From assembly GCA_036383255.1 (NCBI GenBank), contig DASVOS010000004.1:310001-374000 (forward strand): a stretch of DNA of 64,000 bases, given 5' to 3'. Position 1 is the stretch's first letter; every line of letters starts with the position of its first letter. A model generated the notes under the pieces. It ran no database searches, was not told the origin of the DNA, and worked only from the letters and a program-made list of their open reading frames with translations. Of this stretch, positions 8,736 through 15,544 are shown piece after piece. The DNA is from Gammaproteobacteria bacterium (GTDB lineage: Bacteria > Pseudomonadota > Gammaproteobacteria > Natronospirales > REEB76). Both the position numbers and the translations under genes were made by a program.

Positions 8736-9719
8736 TCAACCCGCCGCGCAGGTCTCAGCGGCGACCTTCTTGCCGGGCACGTTGAGCGTGCCGGTGAGCT
8801 CGGAGACGCTCTTCAGGTTGTGGCGCTGCAGGTAATCGGCGATACCGGCGTTCAGCTTCTTGCACACCAGCGGGTCATAGAAGAGCGCGGTGCCCACGCC
8901 GATGGCCGTGGCCCCGGCCAGGAGGAATTCGATGGCGTCGTTCACCGTGGTGACGCCGCCCTGGCCGATGATCGGGATGTTGTGGGCCTTCGCCACCTGG
9001 TACACCTGCTGGGTCTTCAGCAGCGCGATGGGCTTGATGGCCGGGCCCGAGAGGCCGCCCTGGAAGTTGCCGATGACGGCGGAGCGCTTCTCCACGTCCA
9101 CCGCCATGCCCATGAGGGTATTGATGACCGCGAAGCCGTCGGTGCCCGCCTCGATGCAGCGGCGCGCGTTCAGCGCGATGTCGGTCTGGTTCGGCGAGAG
9201 CTTGGTGATGATGGGCTTCTTGGTCACCGCGCGGCAGGCCGCCACCACCCGCGCTGACATGTCCGGGTCGTTGCCGAACTGCACTCCGCCTTCCTTCACG
9301 TTCGGGCAGGAGATGTTGATCTCCATGGCGTCGATGGGCGAGTCGTCGAAGCGGCGCGTGACCTCAGCGTACTCCTCCACCGTGGAACCCGAGACGTTGG
9401 CGATGAAGCGGGTCTCGGAGAAGTCCAGGGTGGGCAGGATGTTCTTCACCACGTGGTCCACGCCCGGGTTCTGCAGGCCGATCGCGTTCAGCATGCCCGA
9501 GGGCGTCTCATATACCCGGTGCGCCGGGTTGCCGAGGCGCGGCTTCAGGGTGGTGCCCTTCAGGCACACGGCGCCGGCATCCCGGTTGGAGAAGCCCGCC
9601 ACCCGCGTGTATTCTTCGCCGAACCCCACGCAGCCCGAGAGCAAGACCAGCGGCGAGTCGAACCGCATGCCGCAGAAGTCGAGCTTGAGGGACGAGGGCA
9701 GGGGAGTGAAGTCCTTCAT
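8736..9719 (-). CDS. pyrD: Dihydroorotate dehydrogenase, class 1B catalytic subunit type
   Basis: FMN-dependent TIM-barrel enzyme, 327 aa, oxidising dihydroorotate to orotate in pyrimidine synthesis. Class 1 features are the active-site cysteine in EINISCPNVKEGGVQFG, the substrate loop ITKLSPNQTDI and the FMN phosphate site IIGQGGVTTVNDA...GATAIGVGTALF. Class 1B enzymes normally work with an iron-sulfur/FAD partner PyrK; none is encoded in this window. Gammaproteobacteria more often use the membrane class 2 enzyme, so this may be an additional or replacing copy. A dihydropyrimidine-dehydrogenase-like role is less likely. Its ATG is 2 bp from the divergent trmL ATG. Confidence 0.85.
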   Translation of the reverse strand: MKDFTPLPSSLKLDFCGMRFDSPLVLLSGCVGFGEEYTRVAGFSNRDAGAVCLKGTTLKPRLGNPAHRVYETPSGMLNAIGLQNPGVDHVVKNILPTLDFSETRFIANVSGSTVEEYAEVTRRFDDSPIDAMEINISCPNVKEGGVQFGNDPDMSARVVAACRAVTKKPIITKLSPNQTDIALNARRCIEAGTDGFAVINTLMGMAVDVEKRSAVIGNFQGGLSGPAIKPIALLKTQQVYQVAKAHNIPIIGQGGVTTVNDAIEFLLAGATAIGVGTALFYDPLVCKKLNAGIADYLQRHNLKSVSELTGTLNVPGKKVAAETCAAG

Positions 9720-9721
9720 AT

Positions 9722-10186
9722 ATGTTCCACGTAATCCTCTATCAGCCTGAGATCCCGCCCAACGCGGGCAACATCATACGCCTGTGCGCCAACAGCGGCG
9801 CCGCGCTGCACCTGGTGCGCCCCCTGGGGTTCGAGCTCAGCGAATCGCGGGTGAAGCGTGCGGGGCTGGACTACCACGAGATGGCGAACGTCACGGAGCA
9901 CGCCGATCTCGAGGCCTGCCTCGCGGCCGTGCGGCCCACACGCGTCTTCGCCCTCTCCACCCGCGGCAGTCGCCGTTACACGGAAGCGGCGTTCCAGCCC
10001 GGAGACGCCTTCCTGTTCGGTCCCGAGACCCGCGGCCTGCCCCAGCCGGTGCTGGATGGCCTGCCCGCGGAGCAGATCTTGCGACTGCCCATGCGCCCCG
10101 GCAACCGCAGCCTGAACCTCTCCAACGCCGTGGCCGTGCTGGTCTTCGAGGCCTGGCGGCAGCAGGATTTCGCGGGAGGGGTGTAA
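9722..10186 (+). CDS. trmL: tRNA (cytidine/uridine-34 2'-O-)-methyltransferase TrmL
   Basis: SPOUT-class methyltransferase, 154 aa, which methylates the wobble ribose of tRNA-Leu isoacceptors using S-adenosylmethionine. The sequence follows E. coli TrmL almost motif by motif: PEIPPNAGNIIRLCANSG at the N-terminus, RAGLDYHEM, FGPETRGLP and the C-terminal knot RLPMRPGNRSLNLSNAVAV. The start matches that of the family. With the opposite pyrD start only 2 bp away, its promoter must lie inside pyrD coding sequence. Confidence 0.95.
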   Translation: MFHVILYQPEIPPNAGNIIRLCANSGAALHLVRPLGFELSESRVKRAGLDYHEMANVTEHADLEACLAAVRPTRVFALSTRGSRRYTEAAFQPGDAFLFGPETRGLPQPVLDGLPAEQILRLPMRPGNRSLNLSNAVAVLVFEAWRQQDFAGGV

Positions 10187-10217
10187 GAACCGTGTGATTC
10201 CCGGGGTTTATACCCTG

Positions 10218-10266
10218 TTGACTCCCGGCCGCATCGGGAGTACTTTACCCAAAGGTTAATTAACCT
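10218..10266 (+). promoter_or_regulatory. Promoter and operator of the ArsR-SRPBCC operon
   Basis: TTGACT (10218-10223) and TACTTT (10241-10246) are 17 bp apart, a good sigma-70 arrangement. The predicted start near 10253 falls on a perfect 14-bp palindrome, AGGTTAATTAACCT (10253-10266). This AT-rich dyad at the start site is a likely binding site for the ArsR-type repressor encoded 15 bp downstream, implying autorepression of the whole operon. Confidence 0.65.
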
Positions 10267-10280
10267 ATCGGTGTAATACT

Positions 10281-10658
10281 ATGCAGCAAGCGGATCACCT
10301 GAGCGCTACCTTCGCTGCCCTGGCGGACCCCACCCGCCGCGCCATCCTGGCCCGGCTCTCACTGGGGGAGATCTCGGTGACCGAGCTCGCCGAGCCCTTC
10401 GACATGAGCCTGCCGGCCGTGACCAAGCACCTCAAGGTGCTGGAGAAGGCGGGGCTCATCACCCGCGGCCGTCACGCCCAGTGGCGTCCCTGCCGCCTCA
10501 AGGCCGCGCCGCTCCAGGACGTGTCCAACTGGGTGGAGCAATACCGCCGCTTCTGGGAAGAGAAGCTGGATCGCCTCGGCGAATACCTGAAGGAACTGCA
10601 GGCCGAAGAAGCCGCTGCTGCCAGCCCTAAGGAGAAGAAACATGGCCCCAAGAAATAG
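10281..10658 (+). CDS. ArsR/SmtB-family transcriptional regulator
   Basis: Winged-helix repressor, 125 aa. FAALADPTRRAILARLSLGEISVTELAEPF leads into the recognition helix MSLPAVTKHLKVLEKAGL and the wing (TRGRHAQWRPCRL). It has a single cysteine and no ELCVCDL-type metal motif, so a classical metal sensor is unlikely. It belongs to the group found next to SRPBCC/AHSA1 proteins, as is the case here. It is the first gene of an eight-gene operon, overlaps the next gene by 17 bp and probably binds the palindrome at 10253-10266. The C-terminal ~30 residues are Ala/Glu/Lys rich. The signal that releases it is unknown. Confidence 0.88.
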   Translation: MQQADHLSATFAALADPTRRAILARLSLGEISVTELAEPFDMSLPAVTKHLKVLEKAGLITRGRHAQWRPCRLKAAPLQDVSNWVEQYRRFWEEKLDRLGEYLKELQAEEAAAASPKEKKHGPKK

Positions 10659-11133
10659 TGATGCTGCGCCTGTGATGGTGCCGGAACTGGTCCTCACCCG
10701 CGTGTTCAACGCCCCCTGTTCGCTGGTGTTCGCCTGCTGGACCGAGGGCCGGCACCTCAAGGAATGGTCGGCGCCCCATGGCTTCACCATCCCGTACTCG
10801 GAGGGCAAGGCCGAACCCGGTGGCCACTGGCGCGCCTGCATGAAGAAACCGGACGGGAGCGAACTGTGGCTCGGCGGCATCTATAAGGAAGTGGAGCTGA
10901 ACAGGAAGCTGGTGATGACCCATGCCTGGCAGCAGGAAGACGGCAAGCTGGGCGGCGAGACCCTCATCACCGTGCTGTTCGAGGACCTGGGCGGCAAGAC
11001 CCGCGTCGTCTTCACCCAGACCGGCTTCACCTCCGCCGCGGACCGCGACGGGCACGCCGGCGGCTGGAGCGAATGCTTCGAGCGCCTGGAGGCGCTGCTG
11101 TCGAAGCTCTCCAACATGGGCATCAGGTCATGA
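10642..11133 (+). CDS. SRPBCC (AHSA1-type) protein 1
   Basis: Small ligand-binding START-like (Bet v 1 fold) protein, 163 aa. The AHSA1/Aha1-C pattern is clear: LVLTRVFNAPCSLVFACWTE at the N-terminus, then WSAPHGFTI, a beta-sheet, GGKTRVVFTQTGF and the C-terminal helix GGWSECFERLEALLSKL. These proteins bind hydrophobic ligands in a central cavity; the ligand here is unknown. AAGGAGAAG lies just ahead of the ATG inside the end of the arsR gene, so translation is coupled. Its own stop overlaps the next start (ATGA). Confidence 0.88.
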   Translation: MAPRNSDAAPVMVPELVLTRVFNAPCSLVFACWTEGRHLKEWSAPHGFTIPYSEGKAEPGGHWRACMKKPDGSELWLGGIYKEVELNRKLVMTHAWQQEDGKLGGETLITVLFEDLGGKTRVVFTQTGFTSAADRDGHAGGWSECFERLEALLSKLSNMGIRS

Positions 11134-11624
11134 GCCAGCACAAGGTCGAGCACGCCAGCTTCACCATAGACCGCCGCTATGACGCGCCGGTGGCCCTGCT
11201 GTTCAAGGCGTTCGCCGACCAGCAAGCCAAGAGCCGCTGGTTCGGCGGCGGCAGCGAGTGGGACATGCAGTCCCGGGTTTTCGACTTCCGCGTGGGCGGC
11301 CGTGAGCATCTCTCCGGAAAGTGGAAGAGCGGCATGGTCTCCACCTTCGACGCCGTGTACCACGACATCGTGCCGGAGCAGCGCATCGTCTATGCCTACG
11401 ACATGCACCTGGACGGCCGGCACATCTCCGTATCGCTAGCGACCATCCTGTTCGCGAAGGACGGCGATGGCTCCAAGCTCACCATCACGGAACAGGGTGC
11501 GTTCCTGGACGGCTATGACGACGCCGGTTCCCGCGAGAAAGGCACCCGCGGCCTGATGGAACGTATCGCCGATTCCCTGGAAGGTGGCGCGGTGCAGGAC
11601 CTGCCCCGGCCGGCGGCCAAGTGA
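11130..11624 (+). CDS. SRPBCC (AHSA1-type) protein 2
   Basis: Second START-like protein in the operon, 164 aa. ASFTIDRRYDAPVALLFKAFAD opens the fold, followed by KSRWFGGGSEW, a VGGREHLSG strand pair, GSKLTITEQGAFLDGYDDAG and the helix REKGTRGLMERIADSL. It is divergent from protein 1 beyond the common fold, so not a recent duplicate. I chose the ATG at 11130 (coupled to the previous stop) over the longer open frame from 11073. The function is not known beyond likely binding of a small hydrophobic molecule. Confidence 0.88.
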   Translation: MSQHKVEHASFTIDRRYDAPVALLFKAFADQQAKSRWFGGGSEWDMQSRVFDFRVGGREHLSGKWKSGMVSTFDAVYHDIVPEQRIVYAYDMHLDGRHISVSLATILFAKDGDGSKLTITEQGAFLDGYDDAGSREKGTRGLMERIADSLEGGAVQDLPRPAAK

Positions 11625-11632
11625 GGCACGCC

Positions 11633-12487
11633 ATGCTGAAGCCCCTGCTGCTCTCGGTCGCGCTGTTGCCCGTTGCGGCTTTCGCAGTCTCGCCTTGCAC
11701 TCCCGCGCAGTCCGAGTGTTCGGGTTACGCGGAGGTGAACGGCCTGCATATGTACTATGAGATCCACGGCCGCGGCCGGCCGCTGGTGCTGATCCACGGC
11801 GGCGGCTCCACCATCGGCACCAGCTTCGGCCGCGTGCTGCCCGCGCTGGCGAAGTCGCAGCAGGTGATCGCGCTGGAGATGCAGGCCCACGGCCACAGCG
11901 GCGACCGGGCCGCTCCCGAGAGCTTCCGGCAGGACGCGGACGACGCGGCGGAGCTGCTCAGGCAGCTCGGGATAGAGAAGGCGGACGTGCTCGGCTTCAG
12001 CAACGGCGGCCAGACCGCCCTCGAACTCGGCATCCGGCACCCCGAGCGGGTGCGCCGGCTGGTGGCGGCCTCGGCGTTCTACGCGCGGGACGGCGCGCCC
12101 GCCGCGTTCTGGGAGGGCATGTCCCACGCGCAATTTTCGGACATGCCGCAGGTCTATAAGGATGCTTACCTTAAGATAAACCCGGACCCGAAGGCGCTGC
12201 ACAACATGTTTCAGAAGGACGCGCAGCGCATGCAGGCCTTCCAGGGCTGGAAGGACGCGGAGATCCGCTCCATCCAGGCACCCACGCTGGTGGTGATCGG
12301 CGACCACGACCTGGTCCAGCCGGAGCACGCGGTGCAGATGTATCGTCTCCTGCCCCGCGGACGCCTCGCGATCCTGCCCGGCAGCCACGGCAGCTACCTG
12401 GGCGAGGCCATGTCGCCGGACCCTGACAGCAAGGTTCCGGAGCTGTTCGTGGCCATGGTGGACGAGTTCCTGGCCGCAGCCGACTGA
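11633..12487 (+). CDS. Secreted alpha/beta hydrolase
   Basis: Alpha/beta-hydrolase fold enzyme, 284 aa, with an N-terminal signal peptide (LLLSVALLPVAAFA), so it probably acts in the periplasm. Catalytic features: oxyanion region LVLIHGGGSTIG, nucleophile serine in LGFSNGGQTALELG, acid in VVIGDHDLVQPE and a histidine in LPGSHGSYLGE. The mature N-terminus has two cysteines (SPCTPAQSECSG) that could form a disulfide. An ester or lactone substrate is typical of the fold but cannot be specified. It sits between the second SRPBCC protein and the exporter. The ATG at 11633 was preferred to a GTG at 11621 because it begins the signal peptide. Confidence 0.85.
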   Translation: MLKPLLLSVALLPVAAFAVSPCTPAQSECSGYAEVNGLHMYYEIHGRGRPLVLIHGGGSTIGTSFGRVLPALAKSQQVIALEMQAHGHSGDRAAPESFRQDADDAAELLRQLGIEKADVLGFSNGGQTALELGIRHPERVRRLVAASAFYARDGAPAAFWEGMSHAQFSDMPQVYKDAYLKINPDPKALHNMFQKDAQRMQAFQGWKDAEIRSIQAPTLVVIGDHDLVQPEHAVQMYRLLPRGRLAILPGSHGSYLGEAMSPDPDSKVPELFVAMVDEFLAAAD

Positions 12488-12528
12488 TCCCAAGAACCAG
12501 AACCAAGAAACACGAAACCGGAGCACAC

Positions 12529-13962
12529 ATGAGCATCGCGAAGCACTACGACAACCGCTGGCTGGCCATGGCTATCCTGTGCGCGGGCGCGCTCATGATC
12601 GTGCTGGACGTGACCATCGTGAACGTGGCCCTGCCGTCCATCCGGGCGGACCTCAGCTTCGACGACGTGTCGCTGGCCTGGGTGGTGAACGCCTACATCC
12701 TCATCTTCGGCGGCTTCCTGCTGCTGGGCGGGCGCCTCGGCGACCTCTACGGCCATCGCCGCATCTTCCTCGTGGGCCTCGTGCTCTTCACGGGTGCATC
12801 GCTGGCCTGCGGCATCGCCGGCTCCCAGTCGTTCCTGATCGTGGCGCGCAGCATCCAGGGCTTGGGGGGAGCCATCGTGGACGCGGTGTCCCTGTCCCTC
12901 ATCCTGAACCTCTTCACCGAGACCCATGACCGCACCAAGGCCATGGGCGTGTACGGCTTCGTCTGCTCCGGCGGCGGCTGCATCGGCGCGTTGCTGGGCG
13001 GCGTGCTCACCGGGGGCTTCAACTGGCATTGGATCTTCCTGGTGAACGTGCCGGTGGGCATCGCCGTGTTCATCCTGTGCTGGAAGCTCCTGCCCAGGCA
13101 CGCCGGCGAGGCGGAAGGGCGGCAGAGCCTGGACGTGGCGGGCGCCGTCACCGTCACCCTCGCGCTGCTGCTCGCGAACTACGCCACCATCAACGGCAAC
13201 CAGAACGGCTGGACCTCGCCGCTGACCCTCGGCATCCTCGCCGCTGCGCTCGTGGTGTTCGGCGTGTTCCTGGGCGTGGAGGCGAAGGTGAAGAAGCCCC
13301 TGGTGCCGCTCGCCATGCTGCGCCTGCGCAACCTCTCGGTGGCGAGCATCTGCGGCATCCTCTGGGCCGCCGCCATGTTCTCCTGGTTCTTCCTGTCGGC
13401 GCTCTACATGCAGCTCGTGCTCGGCTTCACGCCCATGCAGATCGGCATGGCCTTCCTGCCCTCCAACCTCATCATGGCCATCATGTCCCTGGGGTTCTCG
13501 GCCAGGCTGGTGATGCGCTACGGCATCAAGCGGCCGATGTTCGTGGGCCTGCTCCTGGCCGCCGCCGGCCTCCTGCTCTTCGCCCGAGCGCCGGTGGACG
13601 GCACCCTGGTGCGGGACGTGCTGCCGGGCATGCTGCTGCTGGGCCTGGGCGCCGGCGTGGCCTTCAACCCGGTGCTGATGGCGGCCATGGACGGCGTGCC
13701 GGAGCAGGACTCCGGTCTCGCCTCCGGCATCGTCAACACCGCGTTCATGCTGGGCGGAGCGCTCGGCCTCGCGGTGCTGGCGAGCGTGGCGGAAGCCCGC
13801 ACCGGCAGCCTCCTGGACGCCGGCACGGCCCACGCCGAGGCCCTGACCGGAGGCTACCAGGCAGCCTTCCTCTGCGGCGCGGCCTTCGCGCTGCTCTCCG
13901 GCCTCCTGGGCGTGATGTTCCTGCGCACCTCGCGGCCGGCCGCCCTCGCCGCCGCCCACTGA
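12529..13962 (+). CDS. MFS drug exporter, DHA2/EmrB-like (14-TM)
   Basis: Inner-membrane proton-coupled antiporter of 477 aa with about 14 hydrophobic segments. LMIVLDVTIVNVALPSIRADL is the family signature of TM1 (motif D1), GRLGDLYGHRRIFLVG is motif A, and GFVCSGGGCIGALLGGVLT is the antiporter motif C region. DHA2 members expel amphipathic drugs and dyes. No membrane-fusion (EmrA) partner is nearby. Its place inside the ArsR-SRPBCC operon suggests that a hydrophobic compound handled by the SRPBCC proteins, or a hydrolase product, is exported. Confidence 0.92.
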   Translation: MSIAKHYDNRWLAMAILCAGALMIVLDVTIVNVALPSIRADLSFDDVSLAWVVNAYILIFGGFLLLGGRLGDLYGHRRIFLVGLVLFTGASLACGIAGSQSFLIVARSIQGLGGAIVDAVSLSLILNLFTETHDRTKAMGVYGFVCSGGGCIGALLGGVLTGGFNWHWIFLVNVPVGIAVFILCWKLLPRHAGEAEGRQSLDVAGAVTVTLALLLANYATINGNQNGWTSPLTLGILAAALVVFGVFLGVEAKVKKPLVPLAMLRLRNLSVASICGILWAAAMFSWFFLSALYMQLVLGFTPMQIGMAFLPSNLIMAIMSLGFSARLVMRYGIKRPMFVGLLLAAAGLLLFARAPVDGTLVRDVLPGMLLLGLGAGVAFNPVLMAAMDGVPEQDSGLASGIVNTAFMLGGALGLAVLASVAEARTGSLLDAGTAHAEALTGGYQAAFLCGAAFALLSGLLGVMFLRTSRPAALAAAH

Positions 13963-13986
13963 ACACGACATCGAAGGAGTGAACCC

Positions 13987-14493
13987 ATGAACGCATCCGA
14001 AGACTTCGTCACCACCCGCGTGTTCAACGCGCCCCGCGAGCTCGTGTTCGACGTGTGGACCCAGGAGCAGCATCTCAGCAAGTGGTTCGCGCCCAAGGGC
14101 TTCGACATCCTGGGCGGCAAGATGGACCTCAAGGTGGGCGGCACCTACCACTACGGCCTGCGCACGCCGGACGGCATGGAGATGTGGGGCAAGTGGACGT
14201 TCAAGGAGATCAAGCGCCCCGAGAAGCTGGTGGTCATCACATCGTTCTCGGACCGGCAGGGCGGCATCACCGTGCACCCGGGCAACCCCAACTGGCCGCG
14301 CGAGACGCTCGCCACCACCACCTTCGAGCCGCAAGGGCCGCGCACGCTGCTCACGCTGCGCTGGGCGCCCTACAACGCCACCGACCTGGAACGCCGGACC
14401 TTCGCCGAGAACAAGGCGAGCATGGAGCAGGGCTGGGGCGGCACCATGGAGCTGCTCGAGCGCTACCTCGACAGCCTGGAAGGGGACGCCTGA
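13987..14493 (+). CDS. SRPBCC (AHSA1-type) protein 3
   Basis: Third START-like protein, 168 aa: VTTRVFNAPRELVFDVWTQEQH, then LSKWFAPKGFDI, VGGTYHYGLRTPDGMEMWG, an extended loop with a GGITVHPGNPNWPRE segment, LLTLRWAPYNA and the C-terminal helix EQGWGGTMELLERYL. It is closest in style to protein 1 (WSAPHGF versus WFAPKGF) and to protein 4. A GGAGT ribosome site lies 7 bases upstream of the ATG. The stop TGA shares one base with the next ATG (TGATG), consistent with a single translational unit. Confidence 0.88.
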   Translation: MNASEDFVTTRVFNAPRELVFDVWTQEQHLSKWFAPKGFDILGGKMDLKVGGTYHYGLRTPDGMEMWGKWTFKEIKRPEKLVVITSFSDRQGGITVHPGNPNWPRETLATTTFEPQGPRTLLTLRWAPYNATDLERRTFAENKASMEQGWGGTMELLERYLDSLEGDA

Positions 14494-14948
14494 TGCAAGC
14501 CCAGCGCCGCGAGCTCTACATCAGCCGCCTCTACGACGCGCCGCGCAACCAGGTGTTCCGCGCCTGGACCGAGGTGGAGCACATGTGCCGCTGGTGGGGC
14601 CCCAAGGGCTTCACCAACCACAGTTGCGAGATCCAGGCCGGCGTGGGCGGGCGCCTCAGCATCACCATGCGCGGGCCCGACGGGCAGGACTATCCCATGC
14701 GCGGCGTGTTCACCGAATTCAAGGTGCCGGAGCGCCTGGCTTTCGATTTCGAGGCGCTGGACCTGGACGGCAAGGCGGTGCTCACGGGACGCCTCACGCT
14801 GGTGCTGACGGACGAGGGCGGCAAGACGCGCCTCAGCCTCAGCACCTGGGCAGAGGGTGACAGCGAGGACGCCGCCACCAAGCTCGGCGGCATGGAACAG
14901 GGCTGGAACCAGAGCCTGGAACGGCTCGCCGCCTCCCTGAAGGTATGA
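14493..14948 (+). CDS. SRPBCC (AHSA1-type) protein 4
   Basis: Fourth START-like protein of the operon, 151 aa: RELYISRLYDAPRNQVFRAWTE, MCRWWGPKGFTN, VGGRLSITMRGPDGQDYPM, a strand pair around VLTDEGGKTRLSL and the C-terminal helix EQGWNQSLERLAASL. The frame is open from 14055, but the domain begins at the ATG at 14493, which overlaps the previous stop. The ligand is unknown. Tandem proteins 3 and 4 share enough motifs (GPKGF/APKGF, EQGW) to suggest an old duplication. Confidence 0.88.
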   Translation: MQAQRRELYISRLYDAPRNQVFRAWTEVEHMCRWWGPKGFTNHSCEIQAGVGGRLSITMRGPDGQDYPMRGVFTEFKVPERLAFDFEALDLDGKAVLTGRLTLVLTDEGGKTRLSLSTWAEGDSEDAATKLGGMEQGWNQSLERLAASLKV

Positions 14949-14962
14949 ACAAGGAGCCGCAC

Positions 14963-15535
14963 ATGCGTACGTTGATCCTGTCCCTCGCCCTCTTCGCCTC
15001 CACCACCGCCCTCGCCGCACCGGCGGTCTACGACGTGGACCCCGAGCACACCCACCCGCTGTTCGAGGCGGACCACTTCAACGGCGTGTCCGTCTGGCGC
15101 GGCCTGTTCAAGAAGAGCCACGGTACCGTCACGCTCGACAAGGCCGCAGGCGCCGGCACCGTGGATATCTACGTGGACACCGGCAGCGTGGTCACGGGCC
15201 TGGACAAGCTGGACCAGGTGCTGGTGGGCAAGGACTACTTCGACTCGGCGAAGTACCCGGAGGCCCGCTTCACCGGCAAGCTCGGCGGGTTCAAGGACGG
15301 CGCGCCCACGGTCGTGGACGGCCAGTTCACGCTGCGCGGCGTGACCCGGCCCATGCAGTTCAAGATCCTCACCTTCAAGTGCGTGCCGCATCCGCTCTAC
15401 AAGCGTGACTGGTGCGGCGCCGACGTGCTTGGCAGCTTCGACCGCGATGCCTTCGGCATGGACGCGGGCAAGGACTGGGGCTTCAGGATGGGCGTGACGC
15501 TGCGCATCCAGGTGGAAGCGATCGTCGAGAAATGA
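14963..15535 (+). CDS. YceI family periplasmic protein
   Basis: Exported lipocalin-like protein, 190 aa. The signal peptide MRTLILSLALFASTTALAA precedes the YceI fold: VYDVDPEHTHPLFEADHF, GTVTLDKAAGAGTVDIYVDTGSV, DYFDSAKYPEARFTG and the strand ending RMGVTLRIQVEAIV. Family members bind long-chain isoprenoids or lipids in the barrel. I use the ATG at 14963, which has AAGGAG six bases upstream; the ATG at 14945 would add six residues before the signal peptide. Two central cysteines occur (CVPHPLYKRDWC). It is the last gene of the operon and converges on the diguanylate cyclase gene with only 9 bp between stops. Confidence 0.9.
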   Translation: MRTLILSLALFASTTALAAPAVYDVDPEHTHPLFEADHFNGVSVWRGLFKKSHGTVTLDKAAGAGTVDIYVDTGSVVTGLDKLDQVLVGKDYFDSAKYPEARFTGKLGGFKDGAPTVVDGQFTLRGVTRPMQFKILTFKCVPHPLYKRDWCGADVLGSFDRDAFGMDAGKDWGFRMGVTLRIQVEAIVEK

Positions 15536-15544
15536 GGGCGAGCC

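Noticed and set aside
10281-10658. Metal-sensing ArsR/SmtB repressor
   Set aside because: Only one cysteine, no metal-binding motif, and the neighbours are SRPBCC proteins and a drug exporter, not metal pumps.
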